This document shows positions 7,614 through 15,768 of a stretch of 34,943 nucleotides of DNA, piece after piece. The position numbers and the translations under genes are program-made. The notes under the pieces are model-generated. The model did not search any database, had not been told where the DNA came from, and was given only the letters and a program-made list of their open reading frames with translations. Position 1 is the first letter of the stretch. Each line of letters begins with the position of its first letter. This DNA is from Aquipseudomonas alcaligenes MRY13-0052 (GTDB lineage Bacteria; Pseudomonadota; Gammaproteobacteria; Pseudomonadales; Pseudomonadaceae): the NCBI GenBank assembly GCA_000474255.1, contig BATO01000066.1, positions 1 to 34,943 on the forward strand, read 5' to 3'.

Positions 7614-8204
7614 ATGACCAAGAGCGTCGAATTCTTCTTCGATCTGGGCAGCCCGGCCAGTTACCTGGCCTGGACCCAGCTACCTGCCCTCTGTGCCCGC
7701 AAGGGCGCGACCCTGGTGTACCGGCCGATGCTGCTGGGCGGGGTGTTCCAGGCCACGGGCAATGCCTCGCCCAATGCAGTGCCGGTGAAGGGCCGCTACT
7801 CGATGATCGACCTGGACCGCCACGCGAAGCGCTATGGCGTGCCGCTGGTGTTCAACCCGCACTTTCCCATCAACACCCTGACGCTGATGCGCGGTGCCAT
7901 CGGTGTGCAGCTGCACCAGCCGGAGCGCTTAGAGGCCTACCTGGAGGCGATGTTCAGGGCGATGTGGCAGGAGCGGCGCAACCTGGGCGACCCGGCGATC
8001 CTCGGGGCGACCCTGGTGGAAGCCGGCTTCGATCCCCAGGCGCTGCTGGCGCTGGTGGGCGACCAGGCGGTGAAGGACGCACTGAAGGCGGCCACCGAAG
8101 AGGCGGTCAAACGTGGCGTGTTCGGGGCACCGACCTGCTTCGTCGGCAGCGATATGTTCTTCGGCCAGGACCGCCTGGATTTCATCGAGGAAGCCCTGGG
8201 CTGA
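7614..8204 (+). CDS. 2-hydroxychromene-2-carboxylate isomerase-like (DsbA-fold) protein
   Basis: This 196-residue protein belongs to the kappa-class GST/DsbA family. It begins with FFFDLGSPASYLA, where S13 corresponds to the glutathione-activating Ser of the family, and has the later motifs FPINTLTLMRG (about 83-93) and GVFGAPTCFVG...MFFGQDRLDFIEEAL near the C-terminus. The typical reaction is glutathione-dependent isomerisation in naphthalene catabolism (NahD). No other aromatic degradation genes are nearby, so a general glutathione-linked detoxification role is at least as likely. It is probably co-transcribed with the SDR under TetR control, although a 159-bp gap separates them. Cytoplasmic; no signal peptide. 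Confidence 0.85.
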   Translation: MTKSVEFFFDLGSPASYLAWTQLPALCARKGATLVYRPMLLGGVFQATGNASPNAVPVKGRYSMIDLDRHAKRYGVPLVFNPHFPINTLTLMRGAIGVQLHQPERLEAYLEAMFRAMWQERRNLGDPAILGATLVEAGFDPQALLALVGDQAVKDALKAATEEAVKRGVFGAPTCFVGSDMFFGQDRLDFIEEALG

Positions 8205-8207
8205 GCC

Positions 8208-9419
8208 TCAGGCCTGCAGCAGTCGCGCCGGCAGGCGCCGCAGCAGGTCGGGGTCGAGACGCAGCAGGCGTGCGGCGCGCTCTTCCAGCAGTTCGCCCAC
8301 GTCCTGCCCCACGGGCAGGCGCAGCAGGCTGGCGCAGAGGTTCATCGCCAGCGCTTCACGGGAGAAGACCCCGGTACCCAGGCCGTAGAAGGCCGCCACC
8401 AGCTCGCGCAGGCCGAAGGGCAGGCGCCAGCGGATGCGCAGCGCGGAGCCGAAGCTGGCGGCGCGCTTGCGCAGGGTTTCCAGCAATTCCTCGTCGCTCA
8501 GCCCGCCACCGGCGTCCTGCCAATCCTGCAGGCTGCGCAGCAGGGCCAGTTCACCCATGTTGTGCAGCAGGCCGGCGGTGTAGCAGAGCTCGGCATCGAG
8601 ATCGAGTTCGCTGGCCATCCAGTAGCCCAGCTCGGCGCTGCGCTGGGACGATTTCCAGGCGATCTCGGCCAATTCGGCCAGGCGCGGGTCATGCAGGTGG
8701 GCGTTGCGCTCCAGGGCCATGCCCAGCACCAGGTTGAGCACCCGGGTGACGCCCAGGCGGTGCAGCGCCTGGCCGAGGGTCTGGCAGGGCACGCCGAGGT
8801 GATGGGCCGCGCTGTTGGCGGCGGCGATCAGCTTGGCGGTGATCTGCGGGTCACGGGAGAAGACGTCGTCGAGGTCGCGCAGGTCGACATCGCTGGCCTG
8901 CAGGCACTGGCTGACGGCGTCGCGCACATCGCTGAGCAAGGGCGCGCCCTGCCCTTCCTCGCGCACGCTGTCGAGGTATTCCTTGAGGGTGCTGACCAGC
9001 AGTGAAGCGACCGCGCTGTGCGCCTTGTTCGCCCCCGGCAGCAGGCTGCCCAGGCGCTGGCGCAGGCCCTCGGCATTGAAGGGCTTGCCCAGGTAGGCGG
9101 CGGGCGCCAGGGGCAGTGCCGCGCGCACGCTGCTGGCATCGACCTTCTCGCTGATGAGGATGAAGGGCAGCACCGGCGTACGCGGGTGGCGCCTGAGCTG
9201 GCGCAGCAGCTCCAGGCCACCGCCGCCCTGCAACTCGCCGTCGGCGATCACCAGGTCGGGCAGGCGCCGCTTGCAGCGGGCCAGGGCGGCCTGGGTATCG
9301 GGCACGCGCACCACGCTGGCATCGCCACGTACGTCCAGCACCAGTTGCGCGAGCAGGTCCGCCGTCCAGGGGTCGGCCTCGGCAATCAGGATTTCCGGGA
9401 CCTTGGCGTGGGCAGGCAT
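8208..9419 (-). CDS. Response regulator receiver-HDOD domain protein
   Basis: The 403-residue protein has an N-terminal receiver domain (about 8-125) with acidic residues EAD, the phosphoacceptor Asp in LVIADGEL, a Ser in ILISEK and the Lys in YLGKPF, so phosphotransfer looks intact. An HDOD domain follows (about 150-345; RDPQITAKLIAAANSAAHHLG, LGVTRVLNLVLGMAL, AGLLHNMGELALL). HDOD proteins lack the full HD metal site and usually act as signalling scaffolds. ATG at 9419 is chosen because GAGG lies at proper spacing; an upstream reading to 9653 would begin inside the gabT tail. No histidine kinase is adjacent. It is convergent with the isomerase-like gene (3 bp between stops), so the partner kinase and output remain open. 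Confidence 0.88.
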   Translation of the reverse strand: MPAHAKVPEILIAEADPWTADLLAQLVLDVRGDASVVRVPDTQAALARCKRRLPDLVIADGELQGGGGLELLRQLRRHPRTPVLPFILISEKVDASSVRAALPLAPAAYLGKPFNAEGLRQRLGSLLPGANKAHSAVASLLVSTLKEYLDSVREEGQGAPLLSDVRDAVSQCLQASDVDLRDLDDVFSRDPQITAKLIAAANSAAHHLGVPCQTLGQALHRLGVTRVLNLVLGMALERNAHLHDPRLAELAEIAWKSSQRSAELGYWMASELDLDAELCYTAGLLHNMGELALLRSLQDWQDAGGGLSDEELLETLRKRAASFGSALRIRWRLPFGLRELVAAFYGLGTGVFSREALAMNLCASLLRLPVGQDVGELLEERAARLLRLDPDLLRRLPARLLQA

Positions 9420-9582
9420 GTGAACCTCGAAGGGCAGCGCGATCCAGGGGCGTGGCCTGGAAGCCGGGAATGCGATGGAGTTGGCAAAAAAGTGAGCGCG
9501 CAGTCTAAACGGCGCCTCACGGGCTGGATAGTGGCCTTTTGAGGGTATTGAACACCGCGAGGTGTAGGCCTTGATCCAGGGC

Positions 9583-9606
9583 AAAAAAAGACCCGCCGAA
9601 GCGGGC
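9583..9606 (-). terminator. Intrinsic terminator of gabT
   Basis: Read on the minus strand, the stem CCCGC-TTCG-GCGGG (9592-9605) with a stable UUCG tetraloop is followed by TCTTTTTTT. It lies 26 bp downstream of the gabT stop at 9632, in the right orientation. Confidence 0.9.
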
Positions 9607-9631
9607 CTCAAATACGCCTGGCTGGTGAGCC

Positions 9632-10912
9632 TCAGGCGAGTTCGTCGAAGCACTCGGCGACAATGGCCAGGCCTTTGTCGAGCTGTGCATCAGGGATGGT
9701 GACCGGCATCAGGAAGCGGATGACGTTGTAGTAGGTGCCGCAGGACAGCAGGATCAGGCCCTTGTCGCGCGCCTTGGCAACGATCTTGCCGACCAGCTCG
9801 GCGGCCGGCTTGCTCTCGTCGCCGCCTTCGAACAGCTCGATGGCGACCATGGAGCCGAGGCCACGGACGTCGCCGATGACCTTGTGCTTGGCCTGGATTT
9901 CACGCAGGCCGGCCTTCAGGCGTTCGCCCACGGCCTGGCTGCGCTCCAGCAGTTTCTCTTCGTCGAAGACCTTGAGCACGGCCAGGGCCGCGGCGCAGGC
10001 GATCGGGCTGCCGGCATAGGTGCCACCCAGGCCGCCGGGAGCGATGGCGTCCATGATCTCGGCCTTGCCGCACACGCCGGAGATGGGGAAGCCGCCGCCA
10101 ACGGACTTGGCGAAGGTGGTCAGGTCCGGGATCACGCCCAACTGCTCGGTGGCGAAGAAGGTGCCGGTACGGCCAGCGCCGGTCTGCACTTCGTCAGCGA
10201 TCAGCAGGATGCCGTGCTGGTCGCACAGGGCGCGCAGGCGCTGCATGAAGGGCTTGGAGTTGACGTAGAAGCCGCCTTCACCCTGCACCGGCTCGATGAT
10301 GATCGCGGCGATGTCCTGGGGCTGGGCGTCGTTCTTGAAGATGCGCTCGATGCTGGCGATGGAGTCGTCTTCGCTCACGCCGTGCAGCTCGCACGGGGCC
10401 AGGGCGCGGAACACGCCACCGGGCATCAGGCCCATGCCGGCGGAGTACGGAACCACCTTGCCGGTCAGCGACAGGGTCATCATGGTGCGGCCGTGGTAGG
10501 CGCCGGTGAAGGCGATCACGCCGGCGCGGCCGGTGGCGGCACGGGCGATCTTCACGGCGTTCTCGACGGCTTCGGAGCCGGAGGTGACCAGCAGGGTCTT
10601 CTTGGCGAAGTCACCCGGTACGCGCTTGGCGATCTCTTCGCAGAGCTCGATGTACGGCTCGTAGGCCAGCACCTGGAAGCAGGTGTGGGACAGCTTGGTC
10701 AGCTGCTCCTGAACGGCGGCGACCACTTTCGGGTGCAGGTGGCCGGTGTTCAGCACGGCGATACCGCCGGCGAAGTCGATGTACTCGCGGCCTTCCACGT
10801 CCCAGACGGTGGCGTTCTCGGCGCGCTCGGCGACGACCGGGTGGATCTGGCCCACGCCACGGGGGACGGCGGCGGCACGGCGTTGCAGGATGGATTCGTT
10901 GGTCTTGCTCAT
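9632..10912 (-). CDS. gabT: 4-aminobutyrate aminotransferase
   Basis: This 426-residue class-III, PLP-dependent aminotransferase moves the amino group of GABA to 2-oxoglutarate, giving succinic semialdehyde. Key sites: SGSEA (111-115, PLP phosphate binding), AYHGRT (138-143), the cofactor Asp in LLIADEVQTGAGRTG (D240) and the Schiff-base Lys in TFAKSVGGG (K269). Length equals that of GabT. I chose ATG at 10912 because GAGG lies 5 nt before it. It follows gabD on the same strand with a 177-bp gap, and a strong terminator lies right after it, so the pair is the full GABA-to-succinate route. Cytoplasmic. Confidence 0.96.
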   Translation of the reverse strand: MSKTNESILQRRAAAVPRGVGQIHPVVAERAENATVWDVEGREYIDFAGGIAVLNTGHLHPKVVAAVQEQLTKLSHTCFQVLAYEPYIELCEEIAKRVPGDFAKKTLLVTSGSEAVENAVKIARAATGRAGVIAFTGAYHGRTMMTLSLTGKVVPYSAGMGLMPGGVFRALAPCELHGVSEDDSIASIERIFKNDAQPQDIAAIIIEPVQGEGGFYVNSKPFMQRLRALCDQHGILLIADEVQTGAGRTGTFFATEQLGVIPDLTTFAKSVGGGFPISGVCGKAEIMDAIAPGGLGGTYAGSPIACAAALAVLKVFDEEKLLERSQAVGERLKAGLREIQAKHKVIGDVRGLGSMVAIELFEGGDESKPAAELVGKIVAKARDKGLILLSCGTYYNVIRFLMPVTIPDAQLDKGLAIVAECFDELA

Positions 10913-11089
10913 GGTTTCCTCACGGCCGCTCATCGGGCGGCGCAGCTTCAAGGATGAATGCCCCCGGCAGGTTGCAGCGCAGCATTCGATGATCGACTGC
11001 GCAGGCCTGTCGGAGGCTCGACGTGGTTCATGTGGTACCGCTGGGGCGCCGCGCGCTCTTTCGCGCCTTGCCCCGTCTTTACATCAGAT

Positions 11090-12541
11090 TCAGATACCGC
11101 CGAGGCAGAGATACTTGATCTCCAGGTAGTCCTCGATGCCGTATTTGGAGCCTTCGCGACCCAGGCCCGAGGCCTTGATGCCGCCGAAGGGCGCCACTTC
11201 GTTGGAGATCAGGCCGGTGTTGATACCCACCATGCCGTACTCCAGGGCCTCGGCCACGCGGAACACGCGGCCCAGGTCACGGGCGTAGAAGTAGGAAGCC
11301 AGACCGAACTCGGTGTCGTTGGACATGGCGATGACTTCGGCCTCGTCCTTGAAACGGAACAGCGGGGCCAGCGGGCCGAAGGTTTCTTCCTTGGCCACGG
11401 CGGCGGTCTTCGGTACGTCGACCAGGATGGTCGGCTCGAAGAAGGTGCCGCCCAGGGCGTGGGGCTTGCCGCCGGACACGACCTTGGCGCCTTTGCTCAC
11501 CGCGTCCTGGATGTGCTCCTGGACCTTGGCCACGGCCTTCTCGTCGATCAGCGGGCCGGTGGTGATGCCGTCTTCCAGGCCGTTGCCGATCTTCAGCTTG
11601 GCCACGGCCACCTTCAGCTTCTCGACGAAGGCGTCGTACACGCCGTCCTGCACGTACAGGCGGTTGGCGCAGACGCAGGTCTGGCCGTTGTTGCGGTACT
11701 TGGAGATCAGCGCGCCGTCGACGGCGGCGTCGAGGTCGGCGTCATCGAAGACGATGAAGGGCGCGTTGCCACCCAGCTCCAGGGACACCTTCTTGATGTC
11801 CTGGGCGCATTCGGCCATCAGCTGGCGACCGATCTCGGTGGAGCCGGTGAAGGACAGCTTGCGCACGATGGGGTTGCTGGTCAGCTCGCTGCCCACTTCG
11901 CCGGCGCTGCCGGTCACCACGCTGAACACGCCTTTGGGGATGCCGGCGCGCTCGGCCAGCTCGGCCAGGGCCAGGGCGGAATACGGGGTCTGCGAGGCAG
12001 GCTTGAGCACCATGGTGCAGCCGGCGGCCAGGGCCGGGCCGGCCTTGCGGGTGATCATCGCAGCGGGGAAGTTCCACGGGGTGATGGCCGCGGTCACGCC
12101 GATGGGCTGCTTGATGACGATCAGGCGCTTGTCCGGCTGGTGGCCGGGAATGACGTCGCCATAGATGCGCTTGGCTTCTTCGGCGAACCATTCGATGAAG
12201 GAGGCGGCGTAGGCGATCTCGCCCTTGGCTTCGGCCAGCGGCTTGCCTTGTTCGAGGGTCATCAGGCGACCGAGGTCGTCCTGGTTCTCGATCATCAGTT
12301 CGTACCAGCGGCGCAGCTTGTTGGCGCGTTCCTTGGCGGTCAGCGCGCGCCAGGCCGGCAGGGCCTTGTCGGCCGCCTCGATGGCACGGCGGGTCTCGGC
12401 GGCGCCCATCTTCGGCACGGTACCGAGAATCTCCCCAGTGGCCGGGTTGTTGACCTTGATGGTCTGGCCGCTGTCAGCGTCCAGCCAGGCGCCGTCGATG
12501 TAGGCTTTCTGGCGGAACAGGGTGGCATCTTTCAATTGCAT
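11090..12541 (-). CDS. gabD: Succinate-semialdehyde dehydrogenase [NAD(P)+]
   Basis: The 483-residue aldehyde dehydrogenase oxidises succinic semialdehyde to succinate, the second GABA degradation step. Seen here: the cofactor region TPWNFP (154-159), the FTGST loop (231-235), the general base E255 in LELGGNAPF and the catalytic C289 in GQTCVCANR. The next Cys at 291 is the neighbour involved in redox control in some GabD proteins. The protein closely resembles P. aeruginosa GabD as I recall it. ATG at 12541 follows GGAG. It lies upstream of gabT, and its 5' region holds an inverted repeat at 12661-12678. Confidence 0.96.
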   Translation of the reverse strand: MQLKDATLFRQKAYIDGAWLDADSGQTIKVNNPATGEILGTVPKMGAAETRRAIEAADKALPAWRALTAKERANKLRRWYELMIENQDDLGRLMTLEQGKPLAEAKGEIAYAASFIEWFAEEAKRIYGDVIPGHQPDKRLIVIKQPIGVTAAITPWNFPAAMITRKAGPALAAGCTMVLKPASQTPYSALALAELAERAGIPKGVFSVVTGSAGEVGSELTSNPIVRKLSFTGSTEIGRQLMAECAQDIKKVSLELGGNAPFIVFDDADLDAAVDGALISKYRNNGQTCVCANRLYVQDGVYDAFVEKLKVAVAKLKIGNGLEDGITTGPLIDEKAVAKVQEHIQDAVSKGAKVVSGGKPHALGGTFFEPTILVDVPKTAAVAKEETFGPLAPLFRFKDEAEVIAMSNDTEFGLASYFYARDLGRVFRVAEALEYGMVGINTGLISNEVAPFGGIKASGLGREGSKYGIEDYLEIKYLCLGGI

Positions 12542-12660
12542 CGCTGTCTCCTTCACACCGGTTACAAGGAGCCGGGGGCACGTTGTTTTTGTTCGGCCAA
12601 CACGGGATTGGCCAGGAGGGGGATTCGATTGGAACGGCCTGACTTGGCGTTTGCAAGGGG

Positions 12661-12678
12661 CGTTTGAAATCTCAAACG
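12661..12678. promoter_or_regulatory. Inverted repeat upstream of gabD, candidate operator
   Basis: CGTTTGA-AATC-TCAAACG is a perfect 7-bp inverted repeat with a 4-bp spacer, centred about 130 bp upstream of the gabD start. A binding site for a regulator of gabDT is the simplest reading; the regulator gene is not in the window. The gap 12542-12861 otherwise holds the second palindrome at 12798-12811 and the tRNA promoter. Confidence 0.35.
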
Positions 12679-12797
12679 AATCCTAGGGCCAGAGGGGGTA
12701 AAGGGCAATAGCCTGTTCGATAAAACAGACGAAAACTGGAAATATTTGCGGATTTTGCTGTGCAGAATCGAGCACGAGCGTCATTTTCGTTCGAAAT

Positions 12798-12811
12798 CAC
12801 GAACATTCGTG
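12798..12811. promoter_or_regulatory. Palindrome CACGAA-CA-TTCGTG
   Basis: A perfect 6-bp inverted repeat lies just upstream of the predicted tRNA -35 box and about 260 bp from gabD. Its left half overlaps a second repeat, GTTCG...CGAAC (about 12790-12804). It may be a protein site for the tRNA promoter or the gabD promoter; no known consensus is matched. Confidence 0.25.
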
Positions 12812-12817
12812 CCGGCG

Positions 12818-12846
12818 TGGACGCTGGCAGCCCTTGCAGGTATCAT
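12818..12846 (+). promoter_or_regulatory. Predicted sigma-70 promoter of tRNA-Arg
   Basis: TGGACG (-35, 12818-12823) and TATCAT (-10, 12841-12846) have an exact 17-bp spacer, followed by a GC-rich discriminator (GCGCGCC), a known sign of stringent control for stable RNA promoters. The mature tRNA starts 15 bp later. Confidence 0.55.
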
Positions 12847-12861
12847 TGCGCGCCTCTTCAA

Positions 12862-12938
12862 GCATCCGTAGCTCAGCTGGATAGAGTACTGCCCTCCGAA
12901 GGCAGGGGTCGTGGGTTCGAATCCCGCCGGATGCGCCA
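12862..12938 (+). tRNA. tRNA-Arg (anticodon CCG)
   Basis: This 77-nt tRNA has an encoded CCA end. Acceptor arms GCATCCG/CGGATGC pair fully. The anticodon stem CTGCC/GGCAG encloses the loop CTCCGAA, so the anticodon is CCG (12896-12898), reading CGG Arg codons. The T-arm has the GGGTTCGAATCCC core. No integrase gene or direct repeat of the 3' end is seen nearby, so it does not appear to host an integrated element here. Confidence 0.97.
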
Positions 12939-12950
12939 GATCGATGTCCC

Positions 12951-13005
12951 GACCGTCCCATGACGGTCGCGGCACCCCGGAAAGCCCGCCTCGCGCGGGC
13001 TTTTT
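12951..13005 (+). terminator. Hairpin and intrinsic terminator after tRNA-Arg
   Basis: A first hairpin GACCGTC-CCAT-GACGGTC (12951-12968) lies 12 nt after the CCA. A second, AAAGCCCGC-CTCGC-GCGGGCTTT (12981-13003), runs into TTTTT (13001-13005) and is a classical terminator. The first stem may aid 3' processing of the precursor. Confidence 0.9.
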
Positions 13006-13038
13006 CGTTTCCGCCGTTCGGCGCGCGCATCGCGGCGC

Positions 13039-13929
13039 TCACGCGCGGCCCGGTTCGGTGCGGGTCTGCTCGCGCAGCAGTTCGAGGTAGCGCCTGGCCG
13101 CCAGCCCGAGCGGGCGGTTCTTCAGCCAGACGACATCAACCCACAACCGCATCTGGTTGGCCATGTCGGCAAAGGCGACGTGCTCCAGCGCACCTGATGC
13201 GATCAGCGGCTGCACCAGCGGCTGGGGCAGGTAGGCCCAGCCGATGCCCGCCTGCACCAAGCCCAGCGTGGCCAGGTAGCTGTCGGTCAGCCAGACCCTG
13301 TGGGACAGCACGATCTGCGGATCCGACGCCTTGGGGTCGCCAAGCGCGACGACGATCTGCCGGAGCTCGGCCAGGCGGGATTCGCTCAGCGCTGCCTGGC
13401 TGTAACCAGGCGCGGCGACGGCCGCCAGCAACTGACTTCCCGCCTCGACGAAGGCCTCGCGCTCATCGATCCCCGGGCGTTCGAACACCAGGGCCAGCTG
13501 CACGCTGCCTTCATGCAGCATGCGCGTGGCATCGGCCTGGGCAGCGGAGCGGATTTCGATCTCCAGCGTCGGGAACTCGCGCGCCAGCGTCGACAGCGGC
13601 TGGCTCCAGGCACCGCTCTGCAGCTCCGGCGCCATGGCCAGCACCAGGCGCGGCTCGAGCCCGGCATGCAGCTGCAGGGCGTGCGCGTCCAGCAGGTTGA
13701 GCTGGCCCACCGCCTGCCGCGCCTGGGGCTCCAGGGCCCGGGCCGCAGCCGTCGGCAGCGCGCGGCGGGAGGAGCGGTCGAACAGTTCCAGGTCCAGCTC
13801 GGCCTCCAGTTGGGAAATCGCCATGTTCACCGCCGACGGCACGCGCCCCAGGGCCCTGGCGGCCGCCGAGAACGAGCCGGCGTCCAGCACGGCGAGGAAG
13901 ACTTTCAGGGATTCGCTGGTAAAGGCCAT
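13039..13929 (-). CDS. LysR family transcriptional regulator
   Basis: The 296-residue protein has an N-terminal winged HTH (about 4-62; SLKVFLAVLDAGSFSAAARAL, AVNMAISQLEAELDLELFDR) and a LysR substrate-binding domain (about 90-290). It is divergent from two SDR genes at 14021 and 14819, and a perfect 8-bp inverted repeat with 15-bp spacer lies 14 bp outside its start codon. This is the standard arrangement for a LysR regulator that controls its neighbour and itself. The start at 13929 gives the usual family length. The effector is unknown but is likely linked to the SDR substrate. Confidence 0.9.
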   Translation of the reverse strand: MAFTSESLKVFLAVLDAGSFSAAARALGRVPSAVNMAISQLEAELDLELFDRSSRRALPTAAARALEPQARQAVGQLNLLDAHALQLHAGLEPRLVLAMAPELQSGAWSQPLSTLAREFPTLEIEIRSAAQADATRMLHEGSVQLALVFERPGIDEREAFVEAGSQLLAAVAAPGYSQAALSESRLAELRQIVVALGDPKASDPQIVLSHRVWLTDSYLATLGLVQAGIGWAYLPQPLVQPLIASGALEHVAFADMANQMRLWVDVVWLKNRPLGLAARRYLELLREQTRTEPGRA

Positions 13930-13943
13930 GGTGTTGTCAGTTC

Positions 13944-13974
13944 TGCTGATAACGGTTGTCTTTTTCTATCAGCA
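13944..13974. promoter_or_regulatory. Candidate LysR operator
   Basis: TGCTGATA (13944-13951) and TATCAGCA (13967-13974) are perfect inverted arms separated by 15 bp, between the divergent LysR (13929) and SDR (14021) starts. LysR proteins bind interrupted dyads of about this size. The site is longer than the minimal T-N11-A box. Confidence 0.6.
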
Positions 13975-14020
13975 AAACACTTCTAGCCTCCAGCGCAATA
14001 CAGCCCCGGAGGAAAGAATC

Positions 14021-14797
14021 ATGGAACCAGCAATGATGGGCCAGGTGGCCCTGGTCAGCGGAGCCGGCAGCGAATCGGGGATCGGCATGGCCATCGCACG
14101 CCGCCTGGGGCGTGCCGGCGCGAAGCTGATCGTCACCGCCAGCAGCGCGCGCATCGCCGCCAGGGTGACCGAGTTGCGCGCGGAGGGCTTCGACGCGCAG
14201 GGACAGGCAGCGGACCTCACCGACGAAGCCGCCGTGCACGAACTCCTCACCTGGGCGCAGGCGCAATGGGGGCGCATCGACATCCTGGTGAACAACGCCG
14301 GCATGGCGATGCAGGGCAGCCCGGAACCCTTCGCCGAGGTGGCGGGCATGAGCCTGGAGATGTGGAACCTGTCGCTTGCGCGAAACCTCACCACCGCCTT
14401 CCTGCTGACCCGGGGCGTGCTGCCGGGCATGCGCGCCCGTCGCTACGGCCGCATCGTCAACATCAGCTCCACCACCGGAACCCGGGGCAGCAACCCGGGT
14501 GAGGCCGCCTACAGCGCGGCCAAGGCCGGGATGCTGGGGATGAACATGGGGCTGGCGCTGGAGGTCGCCCGGGAGGGCATCACCGTCAACTCGGTAGCCC
14601 CGGGCTGGATCACCACCGGTTCGAGCACGCCCGAAGAGCAGCACGCGGCGCAGTTCGTCCCCATCGGCCGGGCCGGCCGCCCCGAGGAGATCGCCGCGGC
14701 CGTGGCCTTCCTCGCCTCGCCCGAGGCCAGCTACATCACCGGCGAAGTGCTGGTGGTCGACGGCGGCAACTGCCTCGTGGAAAACAAGGCACCCTGA
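14021..14797 (+). CDS. SDR family NAD(P)-dependent oxidoreductase (FabG-like)
   Basis: This 258-residue classical short-chain dehydrogenase has the nucleotide-binding GAGSESGIG (14-22), the NNAG motif (about 91-94), the catalytic Ser in INISSTTG and the catalytic YSAAK (Tyr and Lys spaced by three). A C-terminal Gly-rich TGEVLVVDGGN closes the fold as in FabG-type proteins. ATG at 14021 is preceded by GGAGG. It is the first gene of a two-SDR unit under the divergent LysR. The substrate is not predictable; ketone/alcohol interconversion in a catabolic route is likely. Confidence 0.9.
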   Translation: MEPAMMGQVALVSGAGSESGIGMAIARRLGRAGAKLIVTASSARIAARVTELRAEGFDAQGQAADLTDEAAVHELLTWAQAQWGRIDILVNNAGMAMQGSPEPFAEVAGMSLEMWNLSLARNLTTAFLLTRGVLPGMRARRYGRIVNISSTTGTRGSNPGEAAYSAAKAGMLGMNMGLALEVAREGITVNSVAPGWITTGSSTPEEQHAAQFVPIGRAGRPEEIAAAVAFLASPEASYITGEVLVVDGGNCLVENKAP

Positions 14798-14818
14798 GCC
14801 CGACAACGGAGATTCCCC

Positions 14819-15574
14819 ATGACCCCTCTCGTTCTCGTCACCGGCGCTGCGGGCGGCGTTGGCCGCGCACTCGTCGAACGCTTCCTCCAGGGCGGCTGGC
14901 AGGTATTCGCCACCGACCAGGACACGCCCTCGCTGGCCGAGCTGGCCGCCACCCAGCCCCTGGCCGGCCACCTGGCCAGGGACATCCGCCGGCCGGGGGC
15001 CTGCCAGGAAATCGTCGCGGCGGCGCTGGCGGCCGGTGGCAGGCTGGACGCCCTCATCAATGCCGCCGGGGTGTGGCGCGAAGGGCCGGTCGAAGCCTGC
15101 TCGGAAGAGGATTTCGACCTGGTCCTGGACGTCAACCTGAAGGGCACCTTCTTCATGTGCGCGGCGGCCATCCCGGCGCTGCGCCAGAGCCGGGGCAGCA
15201 TCGTCAACATCTCCAGCGACGCCGGCCGCCAGGGCAACCGCAACGCGGCCGCCTACTGCGCGAGCAAGGGCGGCGTCACGCTGCTGACCAAGACCCTGGC
15301 GCTGGACCTCGCGCCAGATGGCGTGCGCTGCAATGCGGTCTCCCCGGGCGACATCGAGACGCCGATGCTGAAGTTCCAGGCGCAGCGCTACGGCAACGGC
15401 GACCCACAGGGCTACTACCGCGAGCTGCTGGCCAAGTACCCGCAAGGCGCCGACGCGCGCTTCATACAACCGGCCGAAGTGGCCGAGCTGGCCTACTTCC
15501 TCTGCCAGCCGGCAGCCGCCTCGATAACGGGCGCCGACATGGCCATCGACCGTGGGGTGTCGGCAGGGAACTGA
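14819..15574 (+). CDS. SDR family NAD(P)-dependent oxidoreductase
   Basis: The 251-residue classical SDR has the cofactor motif TGAAGGVG (8-15), the variant INAAG motif, the catalytic Ser in VNISSDAG and the active site YCASK. It starts 21 bp after the stop of the first SDR with a weak purine-rich ribosome site, so the two are one transcript. The two enzymes differ strongly in sequence, so they may act in sequence on one substrate or as a heteromeric pair; neither is certain. Regulation is probably by the LysR at 13039. Confidence 0.88.
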   Translation: MTPLVLVTGAAGGVGRALVERFLQGGWQVFATDQDTPSLAELAATQPLAGHLARDIRRPGACQEIVAAALAAGGRLDALINAAGVWREGPVEACSEEDFDLVLDVNLKGTFFMCAAAIPALRQSRGSIVNISSDAGRQGNRNAAAYCASKGGVTLLTKTLALDLAPDGVRCNAVSPGDIETPMLKFQAQRYGNGDPQGYYRELLAKYPQGADARFIQPAEVAELAYFLCQPAAASITGADMAIDRGVSAGN

Positions 15575-15768
15575 CCAGCCGACGCCACGAGCGTGCCCCG
15601 GTCACGCAGCGCCCGGAGCACCCCGTAACCGCGTCACAGCCATTGTGTGCGCAACATCGAGTGGGGTGACAGGAAGATCGTCAACGGCTATGAATGCTCA
15701 GCTACGCGGCAATGGCAGTACGACGGCCTGACAACCCACCGCGCCCTCTCGAAGGTAAACAGCTGAAC

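Noticed and set aside
10958-12667. A 569-residue plus-strand frame over gabD
   Set aside because: It is antisense to gabD, which has all catalytic residues.
12862-12938. tRNA-Arg as an integration site of a genomic island
   Set aside because: There is no integrase gene and no repeat of the tRNA 3' end was noticed in the window; a normal terminator and LysR gene follow.
15694-15768. A longer RhuM start at 15694
   Set aside because: The extra 25 residues are basic/Pro-rich and unlike the family N-terminus; ATG at 15769 gives the normal form.
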